Counted from the first letter of the stretch, positions 1 to 6,298 are shown. The stretch: 8,636 nucleotides of DNA from Desulfuromonadales bacterium (GCA_030640215.1 DAOWJU010000137.1:1-8636), one strand, 5' to 3'. Notes: generated by a model not told the origin, from the letters alone. Translations and numbers: made by a program.

Positions 1-13
1 CGAAACGAAACCC

Positions 14-19
14 TATAAT
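14..19 (+). promoter_or_regulatory. -10 box of the tRNA-Leu promoter
   Basis: A perfect TATAAT lies 12 bases before the first base of the mature tRNA, followed by a short C-rich stretch of the kind seen at stable-RNA promoters. Transcription would begin at about base 26, just upstream of the tRNA 5' end. The matching -35 box would fall outside the left edge of the window, so only half of the promoter can be seen. Confidence 0.6.
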
Positions 20-31
20 GCACTCCGCTTT

Positions 32-117
32 GCCGAAGTGGTGGAATTGGTAGACACGTTGGTCTCAAAAACCGATGCTCTCTGAGCGTGACGGTTCGAT
101 TCCGGCCTTCGGTACCA
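32..117 (+). tRNA. tRNA-Leu, anticodon CAA
   Basis: This is an 86-base class II tRNA with an encoded CCA end. The acceptor stem GCCGAAG pairs with CTTCGGT (107-113; first pair G-U, as in many bacterial tRNA-Leu), followed by discriminator A114 and CCA. The anticodon arm is TTGGT / ACCGA around the seven-base loop CTCAAAA, giving anticodon CAA, which reads UUG leucine codons. A long variable arm follows (GATGCTCTCTGAGCGT region), and the T-arm carries GGTTCGATTCC. The long variable arm, the discriminator A and the D-arm GGTAGACAC are leucine features. It is followed directly by its own terminator, so it appears to be a single-tRNA transcript. Confidence 0.96.
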
Positions 118-122
118 CAAAG

Positions 123-166
123 AAAACAGGGAGTTAGCCGATATGGCTGACTCCCTGTTTTGTTTT
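123..166 (+). terminator. Rho-independent terminator of tRNA-Leu
   Basis: The arm at 123-139 (AAAACAGGGAGTTAGCC) pairs with 145-161 around the loop GATAT. It is a 17-bp stem with one G-U pair and ends in a T-rich run (158-166). It begins 6 bases after the tRNA CCA and is the expected end of the tRNA transcript. The flanking A and T runs would let it work to some degree in both directions. Confidence 0.9.
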
Positions 167-240
167 CACCCGATTCTCTTGACGCAGCAGGTTACAAAAA
201 TTAACAAGCAAGCATCCCCCGACAATGTCTGATGGCGGGT

Positions 241-319
241 GAGTTGTTTGACTAAAAAGCTACGATATCCATATTCAGGTCACCGAAGCCCCTTACAGGC
301 AACGGTTCGGAGTCAACTC
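241..319 (+). other. Possible structured RNA element in the tRNA-ppaC intergenic region
   Basis: No convincing gene is seen between the tRNA terminator and about base 400. One part folds well on paper. ACCG-AA-GCC (282-290) pairs with GGC-AA-CGGT (298-306) around a seven-base loop, giving a hairpin with a symmetric AA/AA internal loop. GAGTTG at 241-246 can pair with CAACTC at 314-319 and close the whole segment. A competing pairing exists: TTGACT (248-253) with AGTCAA (311-316). I recognise no known RNA family. Only a weak promoter candidate (TTGACG at 179-184) lies upstream. The element could be the 5' part of a longer RNA ending at the terminator near 490, or chance folding. Confidence 0.2.
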
Positions 320-372
320 TGTGAGAAATTAATCCTTTCGCACTTATTTATCACAATTATCTCAAAATTTAG

Positions 373-401
373 TTGTCAAACAGAATTTGCTTTGATATAT
401 T
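373..401 (+). promoter_or_regulatory. Sigma-70-type promoter of a candidate small RNA
   Basis: TTGTCA (373-378) and TATATT (396-401) are separated by exactly 17 bases. Each hexamer differs from the consensus at one position. The predicted start is about base 408. No open reading frame with a ribosome binding site follows; instead a two-hairpin stretch runs into a strong terminator 35-85 bases downstream. This spacing points to a short non-coding transcript. Confidence 0.55.
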
Positions 402-407
402 TCAATC

Positions 408-490
408 AACTCTTCGATTGCCTGCAAGCCGAAGAGCTCTATGGACCCCGCGTATCCCCCCCCTCCTTACGCGGGGTCTTTTTTATCTTT
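408..490 (+). ncRNA. Candidate small RNA with an anti-Shine-Dalgarno-like C-rich terminator loop
   Basis: The predicted ~85-nt transcript runs from the promoter at 373-401 to the terminator at 444-493. It would fold into two hairpins. The first pairs CTCTTCG (410-416) with CGAAGAG (430-436). The second is the terminator, whose 13-base loop (455-467) is eight C's followed by TCCT. The loop contains CCTCC, the complement of the Shine-Dalgarno core GGAGG, and so resembles C-rich-loop regulatory RNAs that block ribosome binding. The sequence directly shows the promoter match, the hairpins and the U-runs; the function is inference. I cannot assign it to a named family. Its neighbours are tRNA-Leu upstream and the convergent ppaC gene downstream. 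Confidence 0.42.
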
Positions 491-493
491 TTT
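444..493 (+). terminator. Strong terminator with C-rich loop
   Basis: GACCCCGCGTA (444-454) pairs perfectly with TACGCGGGGTC (468-478), an 11-bp GC-rich stem. It is followed by two six-T runs (479-484 and 488-493). The 13-base loop is almost pure pyrimidine. It acts only on plus-strand transcripts, since the minus strand has no T-run after the stem. It is unusually strong for a region without a plus-strand protein gene, which supports the small-RNA interpretation. Confidence 0.85.
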
Positions 494-537
494 CCTGACC
501 CCACTGAAACAATCTAATCCTGTGCTTTTCCCCTTGG

Positions 538-618
538 TTATTCAGCTTTGGGTTTTTCCTGACATTCACTGAGCAACCGCCAGATGTTTGCCCAGCGAAT
601 ATCATCCTCGACCCAGGT
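538..618 (-). other. In-frame coding-like tail after the ppaC stop codon
   Basis: Directly after the TAA of the pyrophosphatase gene (619-621), the same frame stays open for 26 codons before a second TAA at 538-540. The reading begins TWVEDDIRWANIWRL and looks like a charged amphipathic segment with three tryptophans. There is no start codon with a ribosome binding site inside it. It may be a former C-terminal extension lost through a stop mutation, the remnant of another gene, or chance (an open run of this length is not rare). I do not call it a gene. Confidence 0.15.
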
Positions 619-2274
619 TTAATCTGTCTTGAATGCCCGCAAGAGATGAGGGATCAGCTGCTTCTTGCGCGACAGAACCCCTTTCAGTTCAAAACGTCCT
701 GATTCCAGTTGAGGGTAGCCGATCGCTGAGATCAAGTCCTGATCACCACGGACCACAAGCTGACTGTTCTGCTGAACAATATCGGTTACCAACAGCCCAG
801 CCAAAGCCAGGTTGCGCTTATCAACGAGGGACTCCAGTCCTTGCAGGATCTCTTCCCGACGTTCCTCAAACTCCTGAAAGCCAACCACTTCAGCCTGCCC
901 GACTCCAAAGCGCCTGGCTTCAACTGTGTACTCTTTGAAATCTGCCGTCAGAAGAGCTTCTATGCTGGGATAGGCGGCAAGAGTGCTGCCAGCCTGGAAC
1001 ATCTGACGCCCGAAAACCAGCGCATCCAGGCCGGAGGATTGTTCCAACCACGGAACCAGTTCACGATCCACATCAGTTGTCGTTGGCGACTTCAACAGCA
1101 CCGTATCGGAGAGTAATCCAGCCAGCATGAGCGAGGCGATTCTGGGTTCAGGCTCAATCCCGGCCTGGCGATAAAGCGTGGCAACCACTGAGCATGTACT
1201 ACCCAGAGGCTGGTTGATAAAGCGAATCGGTGCATCGGTATGAAAATTACCCAGGCGATGATGATCAATCACTTCGAGGATATCGACCTGATCAGCGCCG
1301 GGGACAGCCTGCGATAATTCGTTGTGATCAACCAGAACCAGTTTGAGCGACGATGGCTGTAATACGTTGGATTTGGTGACAACCCCACAGACCAGCCCCT
1401 CATTATCAAGGACCATCACTCCAGGAGAAGTGCTGCGCATCAAGACCTTGCGTATTTCATCGAGTCGATCATCCAGATGCGCCCTGGGGACATCTTCATC
1501 AGCAAGATGACGTACTGGCGTCGACATCCGCGCCAGGAGCGCGCTGGTTGCCGTATCAAACGGAGTGCACAGGACAGAGACACCCCGCTTACGGGCCAAT
1601 GCCACGAGATCGTCATCAATCGCCAATCCGCCGGTCACGACCAGCAGACGTATTCCCAGCTCAATTGCATCCAATTGGACATCTCTGCGATCACCGACAA
1701 AGACCACGATGCATCGCCGATCAGCTTCTGCCAGACGCTCGTGAAAGCTATCCACAGACATGGCACCAACGAACAGGTCGAGTTCCTCGGTGCGCGCTTC
1801 GTCGACGAGGTTGCTGGCCGTTGCTTGCAGACAGAGCTGTATTGAAGCCGGTGAGGAGAGGACCTTGCGGATAGGTTGACCTGCGCGAGGCAGAAAAACA
1901 TGCTCGGTAAGCCGCTTTAAAATCAGTGCTCCGAGTGGTCGGCTATGGTCGTCGACGACAGGCAACATGCGAATATCGCGTTGGCGCATCAAATCCAGCG
2001 CCTGCATGAGCGGCGCTCCGGCATCAATGACTACGGGCTGACCACCAACGGTGTCACGTAAACGGGGATAAACGTCGGTCAAAAGAGTTGGTGGCTGCTG
2101 TTCCAGAGTGTCGAGGACAAACTCGGTCTGGCGATTAAGATGCCCGGCTCGCCCGGGAAAAACGTTCTTCCGACCCTGTTGCTGGCACAACTCGGCATAG
2201 GCAATCGCGCTACAGATAGAGTCCGTATCCGGGTTACGGTGGCCAACGACAAAAATTCTTTCACCTCGGCTCAT
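619..2274 (-). CDS. ppaC: Manganese-dependent family II inorganic pyrophosphatase with CBS and DRTGG regulatory domains
   Basis: This 551-residue cytosolic enzyme would hydrolyse pyrophosphate to phosphate with Mn2+ (or Co2+), pulling biosynthetic reactions forward. The DHH catalytic domain is split. The first part holds the GHRNPDTDS metal-binding motif (11-19; H12, D16, D18). An insert follows with CBS domain 1 (about 68-130), a DRTGG domain (about 145-250, VVTGG at 212-216) and CBS domain 2 (about 250-305). The catalytic part then resumes with DHN 316-318, DHH 337-339 and D390, and the DHHA2 domain carries the SRKKQ substrate-binding motif at 535-539. Length and layout match the known nucleotide-regulated CBS-pyrophosphatases, in which CBS domains bind AMP/ADP/ATP and the DRTGG domain has been linked to diadenosine polyphosphates. 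The ATG overlaps the stop of the upstream DUF3108 gene (ATGA), and GGAGG lies 4 bases before it, so it is the last gene of a three-gene operon. No clear minus-strand terminator is seen after it. Confidence 0.93.
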   Translation of the reverse strand: MSRGERIFVVGHRNPDTDSICSAIAYAELCQQQGRKNVFPGRAGHLNRQTEFVLDTLEQQPPTLLTDVYPRLRDTVGGQPVVIDAGAPLMQALDLMRQRDIRMLPVVDDHSRPLGALILKRLTEHVFLPRAGQPIRKVLSSPASIQLCLQATASNLVDEARTEELDLFVGAMSVDSFHERLAEADRRCIVVFVGDRRDVQLDAIELGIRLLVVTGGLAIDDDLVALARKRGVSVLCTPFDTATSALLARMSTPVRHLADEDVPRAHLDDRLDEIRKVLMRSTSPGVMVLDNEGLVCGVVTKSNVLQPSSLKLVLVDHNELSQAVPGADQVDILEVIDHHRLGNFHTDAPIRFINQPLGSTCSVVATLYRQAGIEPEPRIASLMLAGLLSDTVLLKSPTTTDVDRELVPWLEQSSGLDALVFGRQMFQAGSTLAAYPSIEALLTADFKEYTVEARRFGVGQAEVVGFQEFEERREEILQGLESLVDKRNLALAGLLVTDIVQQNSQLVVRGDQDLISAIGYPQLESGRFELKGVLSRKKQLIPHLLRAFKTD

Positions 2275-3086
2275 AATTCCTCCACATCCAGAGATCCTCG
2301 AACGTCTCCCATGCCGATCACGTCTTCCACGATGCCGCGTTCTGGAATACCCTTGGTATTCAGCCAGAAGTACAAACCGCCACCGCCTGTCTCAAAGATT
2401 TCCGGATCAACGTTAGCAGAGATAAGCAACCCGTGAGAAGGGAAGTAGCTCTGCTTTGCCTGTTGTTCGGTCGTCAAAACGTTTATCTCTATATCAACGA
2501 ACCCCTTGCCGGAATAAGTAGGGATCAAGAATTGAGCGCCACGCACGAGCGGTCCGTAGACACCTGAGCGCAAGTTGTAGAATGCCGTCAGCATATCAAC
2601 CGGTTGCGAACCTTCAGGGATTTCACGCTCTTTTCTTGAGTGAAACACCTCTTCCTTAAATTTTTCCTCAAGAACCGTGCCCTGCTCGTAATCGTAAAGA
2701 TGACGTCGAATCCGATTCTTCCACTTGCCCCACTTGCGCTTAACGATCTGGGCATCGTGTTCAATGCTGCGCAAAGAACCGTCCGGAGTCAGCTCCATCA
2801 GAGAAGTGTAGGTCTGAGTGCGATTTCCAGTCAGCCAGGACGCTATTCCCAGAGTACGTCCTACTAGTTCTGCACGATAAATATTAGGCTGGTCGGTCTC
2901 CGTAAGCCGCAACTCGCCTTCCGCCAGCCTTGAGAAGAAAAGAAAATCAATGGCATACAGGTAGTCTTCGCCGACCATCTGTTGCATCGATTTTGTAAAG
3001 ACCGTCTCTTGTGCACCCGCAGATACGGGCACAAGAAAAAACAGGGCTGGGACCAAAGCCCAAAACAAAATGCCTCTGAACATCAT
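2271..3086 (-). CDS. DUF3108 domain-containing secreted protein
   Basis: This 271-residue protein has a typical Sec signal peptide: MMFRG, then a hydrophobic core to about residue 22, with likely cleavage after VSAGA (about 25). It should be periplasmic or outer-membrane associated. The mature part fits DUF3108: a beta-rich start (EGELRL...IYRAELVGRTLG, 57-80), the DGSLRSIEHDAQ strand pair (102-113), a middle block with DMLTAFYNLRSG (164-175), and a C-terminal FETGGGGLYFWLNTKGIPERG segment (231-251). The biochemical role of the family is unknown. The gene overlaps the antiporter stop by ATGA at its start and the ppaC start by ATGA at its end. No good Shine-Dalgarno precedes the ATG, so its translation probably depends on coupling to the antiporter gene. 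A second ATG directly follows and could also be used. Confidence 0.8.
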   Translation of the reverse strand: MMFRGILFWALVPALFFLVPVSAGAQETVFTKSMQQMVGEDYLYAIDFLFFSRLAEGELRLTETDQPNIYRAELVGRTLGIASWLTGNRTQTYTSLMELTPDGSLRSIEHDAQIVKRKWGKWKNRIRRHLYDYEQGTVLEEKFKEEVFHSRKEREIPEGSQPVDMLTAFYNLRSGVYGPLVRGAQFLIPTYSGKGFVDIEINVLTTEQQAKQSYFPSHGLLISANVDPEIFETGGGGLYFWLNTKGIPERGIVEDVIGMGDVRGSLDVEEL

Positions 3087-4036
3087 TGAAAAAGACTGAC
3101 CACAAAGATGAGATAAGCGCCCAACAGTAATACGCCACGCTTACGATCCAACTTAAGCCGCGGCGGCATCATAGTCAGAAGAGCTATCAACAAGGCACAA
3201 AAGCCGAGCATGATCGGAAAATCCAGACTCAAGACTCGCGGTTCAATCGTGATCGGCTGAATCATCGGGCAGATGCCAAGGACGAAGAGGAGATTGAAGA
3301 TATTGCTGCCGATGACATTGCCAACGCTGATATCCATCTCCCCTTTCCAAGCACTCATCACCGACGCAGCTAACTCCGGCAGACTCGTGCCGATGGCAAC
3401 AATAGAGAGACCGATAATCAGTTCAGAGATCCCAAGCAGAGTGGCAATCATAACAGCCCCCCGCACCATCAACTCAGCTCCAAAACCGAGGCCGACCATA
3501 CCGATCAGCACCAGCGCGATGTCGCGCCCACGCCCGGTAGCAGCCTCGCTGAGGGCTTTGTCAACCTCGCCATCCGCTGGGATTGAAGGGTTACGCGCCG
3601 TCATTAAACAGTAGACAAGAAATATCAGCAAGCTCATGAAAAGCCCCAAGCCGTCCATAAAGGCAATCTCGCCATCCATGGCCACGAGATAGACAACAAG
3701 AGAAGCCACAACCATAATCGGCACTTCACGGACCAGGGTGGAACGGGCGACGACAATCGGGGTGATCAGGGCAGCAACCCCAAGGATTAAACCTATATTG
3801 GCAATATTGGAACCGATGATGTTGCCAGCAGCCATAGACGATGCACCACGGGACGCGGCAAAAAGCGAGACCATGAGCTCCGGCATACTGGTCGCGAAAG
3901 CGACAACCGTCAGCCCGACCACTAAAGGCCTTACGCCAAAAGAGAGGGCCAGGCGCGAGCACCCGGTCACCAGATATTCAGCGCCATAATAGAGCAATAG
4001 TAATCCTGCCAGAACAAGTATGGTACCAAGTAACAT
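3083..4036 (-). CDS. Prokaryotic CaCA-family Na+/Ca2+ (cation) antiporter, YrbG-like
   Basis: This 317-residue inner-membrane protein has about ten hydrophobic segments and the two inverted alpha-repeats that define the calcium/cation antiporter superfamily. Repeat 1 spans about 41-86 (FATSMPEL with E53, then GNIIGSNIAN 71-80). Repeat 2 spans about 209-254 (GTSLPEL with E221, then GNVIGSNIFN 239-248). A charged cytoplasmic loop (about 148-172) separates the halves. The expected role is export of Ca2+ or a similar divalent cation in exchange for Na+ or H+; the ion cannot be read from sequence. The usual Gly before TSxPE is Ala48 in repeat 1. The ATG has AAGGA seven bases upstream. It is the first gene of the minus-strand operon and lies divergent to the ArsR regulator, so it may be that regulator's target. 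Confidence 0.9.
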   Translation of the reverse strand: MLLGTILVLAGLLLLYYGAEYLVTGCSRLALSFGVRPLVVGLTVVAFATSMPELMVSLFAASRGASSMAAGNIIGSNIANIGLILGVAALITPIVVARSTLVREVPIMVVASLVVYLVAMDGEIAFMDGLGLFMSLLIFLVYCLMTARNPSIPADGEVDKALSEAATGRGRDIALVLIGMVGLGFGAELMVRGAVMIATLLGISELIIGLSIVAIGTSLPELAASVMSAWKGEMDISVGNVIGSNIFNLLFVLGICPMIQPITIEPRVLSLDFPIMLGFCALLIALLTMMPPRLKLDRKRGVLLLGAYLIFVVSLFQ

Positions 4037-4174
4037 TTTAAAATCCTTGCTAACCCGGAGCTTTTTAAGAGCCCTGACCCTTATAAATCATTCTCTGAAA
4101 TACGACATTAAGCACCACAGTCTAATACCTGCATCACTCAGTGTCGAGAGTAAGCCGCACGCAATATGATTATC

Positions 4175-4214
4175 TTGACTTTTAACCAGTCAAAAGAATA
4201 ATATCCATATATTC
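4175..4214. promoter_or_regulatory. arsR promoter with palindromic operator, possibly shared with the antiporter operon
   Basis: On the plus strand TTGACT (4175-4180) and TAATAT (4199-4204), 18 bases apart, form a promoter for arsR. The -35 box is one arm of the perfect inverted repeat TTGACT-N7-AGTCAA (4175-4193). A second, AT-rich imperfect repeat (GAATA-N9-TATTC, 4196-4214) covers the -10 and start region. ArsR-family proteins bind such palindromes and repress their own promoters, so autoregulation is likely. Because the palindrome also presents TTGACT on the minus strand (4193-4188), a divergent promoter toward the antiporter is possible, but its -10 (TAATCA at 4172-4167, 15-base spacing) is weak. 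The rest of 4037-4170 shows no other clear signal. Confidence 0.5.
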
Positions 4215-4236
4215 AATTTTCCAAAAAGGATAAAAC

Positions 4237-4539
4237 ATGTCAGAAGTAGAATTCGACAAGTCCATCAATCTTGACCGTGAAGCAGAAATATTGAAAGTAC
4301 TCGGTCACCCGGTTCGGCTCAAGATCGTTGCTGGCCTTATGTCCCAGTCCTGTAATGTCAAAAAAATCTGGGAATGCCTTGAATTGCCACAGGCGACCGT
4401 ATCTCAACACCTTGCACTGCTCAAGAACAAAGGCATCATAGAAGGCAATCGAGACGGGGTTGAAGTTTTTTACCAAGTCACCTCGGTAGAATCCCGAAAA
4501 ATTGTCGAAGCCTTGATGGAAAGATTTAGCTGCGCATAA
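4237..4539 (+). CDS. ArsR/SmtB-family winged-helix transcriptional regulator
   Basis: This 100-residue protein is almost entirely one ArsR-type winged helix-turn-helix. LGHPVRLKIVAGL (22-34) is the hallmark helix, LPQATVSQHLALLKNKGII (50-68) contains the recognition helix, and RDGVEVFYQV (72-81) is the wing. It would act as a dimeric repressor that leaves DNA on binding its signal. The classic arsenic box ELCVCDL is absent. Cysteines are found at 39, 47 and 99: two flank the helix before the recognition helix and one is at the extreme C-terminus, so thiol-based metal or reactive-sulfur sensing is conceivable. The ATG has AAGGA six bases upstream. It is divergent to the antiporter operon and ends before a strong bidirectional terminator. 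The signal cannot be assigned. Confidence 0.9.
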   Translation: MSEVEFDKSINLDREAEILKVLGHPVRLKIVAGLMSQSCNVKKIWECLELPQATVSQHLALLKNKGIIEGNRDGVEVFYQVTSVESRKIVEALMERFSCA

Positions 4540-4589
4540 GCGTTCTGTTCCTCAGCACTCATCAAGAATAGACGCTGTAAATATTTCAT

Positions 4590-4634
4590 AAAACAAGAGG
4601 GGCAACATTCACATAATGTTGCCCCTCTTGTTTT
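4590..4634. terminator. Bidirectional terminator between arsR and bioC
   Basis: AAAACAAGAGGGGCAACATT (4590-4609) pairs perfectly with 4615-4634 around a 5-base loop, giving a 20-bp stem. A-run and T-run ends make it a terminator on both strands. It lies 50 bases after the arsR stop and 40 bases after the bioC stop on the opposite strand, so it ends both convergent transcripts. Confidence 0.93.
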
Positions 4635-4673
4635 ACAATTCTAACCGGCACAATTCTGACTTACAAACATTCC

Positions 4674-5492
4674 TCACAATCGTGGCTTTTCAGCAATAGC
4701 AATGATCACCTCATAACTTGCCGGCAATCCGGCATCACATCGGTATTCTTTTTCATAGGTTTTCATCATTGATTGCATGACCCGACGAGACGCCAATCCA
4801 CGCGGGCGGTCCGCAGCTGCATTGCTGGCACCGATCTGTTTCAGTTGACGTAACAGCTCTGGCACATCAGCATGATATTCCACCTCCATCGTACTGAGCA
4901 GATCACGACAGGACAAGTCGGCCAAACTGAGCGCAGCAGAAACCTCGTTAAACGTCGGGAAGCTCTGTACATGTGAAGGTCGGCTGCCATTATTTTCGAA
5001 CACAGCCTGGCGATGCGAAGCCCGCAGTTCACAAAGGGTCTTTTCGCCAAAAAGTGCCATGACAAAGCGACCGCCAGGTTTGAGGACTCTTGCGACCTCG
5101 TTAAACGCTGACGGTAAACAATCAACCCATTGGTAGACAGAGCTTGAAACAACAGTCGCGAAAATGTCATCAGCAAAGGGCAGGGACCTTGCGTCACCGT
5201 CACAGGCAGAGACAGCAGGCAATCGACTTGCTGCTTCCAGGGTCATGCCATGAGCAATATCCATCAAGACAAGCGGGTGGCCCGGATCAGCATGCAGAAT
5301 CTCTGCGGCAAGTGCACCTGTCCCGGTGCCTACGTCCAGACACACACCGGAGTTTTTTTCAAAAGCGGACAGTTTTTGAAAAAGCAGTTCGACGACCCGT
5401 TTCTGCACGGATGCATAGCGATCATAATCACCGGCATGATTTGAAAAATTGCCGCGCATCTGCTCGCTGTCTATAGCTTTAACCGGAACCAT
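4674..5492 (-). CDS. bioC: Malonyl-ACP O-methyltransferase BioC
   Basis: This SAM-dependent methyltransferase of 272 residues would methylate the free carboxyl of malonyl-ACP. The disguised product can then be lengthened by fatty acid synthesis to pimeloyl-ACP methyl ester, the first step of the BioC-BioH biotin route. Visible motifs are FSNHAGDYDRYASVQ (16-30, typical BioC start), LDVGTGTG (52-59, SAM motif I), D78 in LVLMDIA, GDARSLPF (99-106), SSSVYQWV (116-123) and RVLKPGG (135-141), followed by FGEKTLCEL (148-156). I place the start at the ATG at 5492-5490, overlapping the bioH stop by one base (TGATG), with GGGAG eight bases upstream. A TTG two codons earlier is possible but sits too close to that site. 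It is the last gene of the bio operon, before the terminator at 4590-4634. Confidence 0.9.
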   Translation of the reverse strand: MVPVKAIDSEQMRGNFSNHAGDYDRYASVQKRVVELLFQKLSAFEKNSGVCLDVGTGTGALAAEILHADPGHPLVLMDIAHGMTLEAASRLPAVSACDGDARSLPFADDIFATVVSSSVYQWVDCLPSAFNEVARVLKPGGRFVMALFGEKTLCELRASHRQAVFENNGSRPSHVQSFPTFNEVSAALSLADLSCRDLLSTMEVEYHADVPELLRQLKQIGASNAAADRPRGLASRRVMQSMMKTYEKEYRCDAGLPASYEVIIAIAEKPRL

Positions 5493-6298
5493 CAGCAAAA
5501 CTCCCGAATTCTTGCAACAGTCTCTTCTGGCTGGCTGAGAAAAGGGCCATGGCCAACACCAGGAAGCTCTGAGAAACTCCCCTGCGGGAGCATTTCAGCC
5601 AGCGACCGGCCTGCCGCGACGGGTGCGATCTGGTCTAAATCACCATGTAGCACCAGCGCTGGCTGATGAATTTCAGTAAGGATGGCACGTTGGTCCTGAA
5701 CTGCCAGCATCTTGAGCAAGCCCAGGGCGGCGGCAGGGTCAGGCAAAGGACTCTTTCTCACGGCAAAGGCACGGATCGTGCGCAGTCTTTCTTTGGAGAT
5801 CTCTTCACCGGCAAAGGCCAGAGAGAAAAAATCGGCAAGTGTCGCTTCGAAGCGCCGCTGCAAATTTCTCACCAGAACACGGACCTGAACAGAGGGCAAA
5901 CCAAATGGCCAGTTTTCGCTTTGGGTAAAACGAGGCGTGGTACCGACCAGAACCAGCTTCTCAACGGGTACCTTGTTCTGTCGAGCTATCTCCAGTGAGA
6001 GCATGCCACCCAGTGACCAGCCTATCAGCGTGACAGGAGTCTTTGTCGTGGCTGCAATCCAAGCCCCTAAGTCAGCAGCAATCCCGGCAAGATCGTTCTG
6101 CGGTGAAGGTGCAGAATCGCCATGGCCAGGGAGATCAGGAATCAACAGACGAAAGTCAGCAGAGAGTAAGCTGGCAACTTCGCTGAAGACCGCCGCCGAC
6201 ATGGCCCAGCCGTGCAACAGCACGAGGGGGCGGCCCTGACCAACTTCGTACCAGATCAACTGGCGTCCGTCCGGTAATTTGAAACTGGCTGATTTCAC
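5492..6298 (-). CDS. bioH: Pimeloyl-ACP methyl ester carboxylesterase BioH (alpha/beta hydrolase)
   Basis: This 268-residue cytosolic esterase would remove the methyl group from pimeloyl-ACP methyl ester and so stop chain elongation at C7. It has the alpha/beta-hydrolase core: LLHGW (27-31, oxyanion region), DLPGHGDS (55-62), the nucleophile elbow GWSLGG (93-98, Ser95), LVGTTPRF (117-124), HGDLDQIAP (218-226, Asp222) and GVGHGPF (247-253, His250). Together these give a Ser-Asp-His triad with BioH-like spacing. The start is GTG, overlapping the bioF stop (GTGA), with GGGAG eight bases upstream. The placement between bioF and bioC supports BioH over a generic hydrolase, since many alpha/beta hydrolases look alike by sequence alone. 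Confidence 0.88.
   Translation of the reverse strand: MKSASFKLPDGRQLIWYEVGQGRPLVLLHGWAMSAAVFSEVASLLSADFRLLIPDLPGHGDSAPSPQNDLAGIAADLGAWIAATTKTPVTLIGWSLGGMLSLEIARQNKVPVEKLVLVGTTPRFTQSENWPFGLPSVQVRVLVRNLQRRFEATLADFFSLAFAGEEISKERLRTIRAFAVRKSPLPDPAAALGLLKMLAVQDQRAILTEIHQPALVLHGDLDQIAPVAAGRSLAEMLPQGSFSELPGVGHGPFLSQPEETVARIREFC

Noticed and set aside
91..309. A possible integration att repeat: ACGGTTCG in the tRNA T-arm (91-98) and again at 302-309
   Set aside because: Only eight bases match, no integrase or foreign gene lies between, and the second copy is part of a local hairpin.
239..517. A 92-codon GTG-started open frame on the plus strand
   Set aside because: It has no Shine-Dalgarno and no recognisable domain, and it runs straight through a promoter and the strong terminator hairpin at 444-493.
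4081..4165. A second minus-strand promoter for the antiporter at TTATAA (4081-4086 region)
   Set aside because: The AT-rich hexamer has no -35-like sequence at an acceptable distance, so it cannot be supported.
5493..5498. A TTG start for bioC two codons upstream
   Set aside because: It would leave only two bases to the GGGAG site, whereas the ATG at 5492 is eight bases away and overlaps the bioH stop in a typical coupling arrangement.
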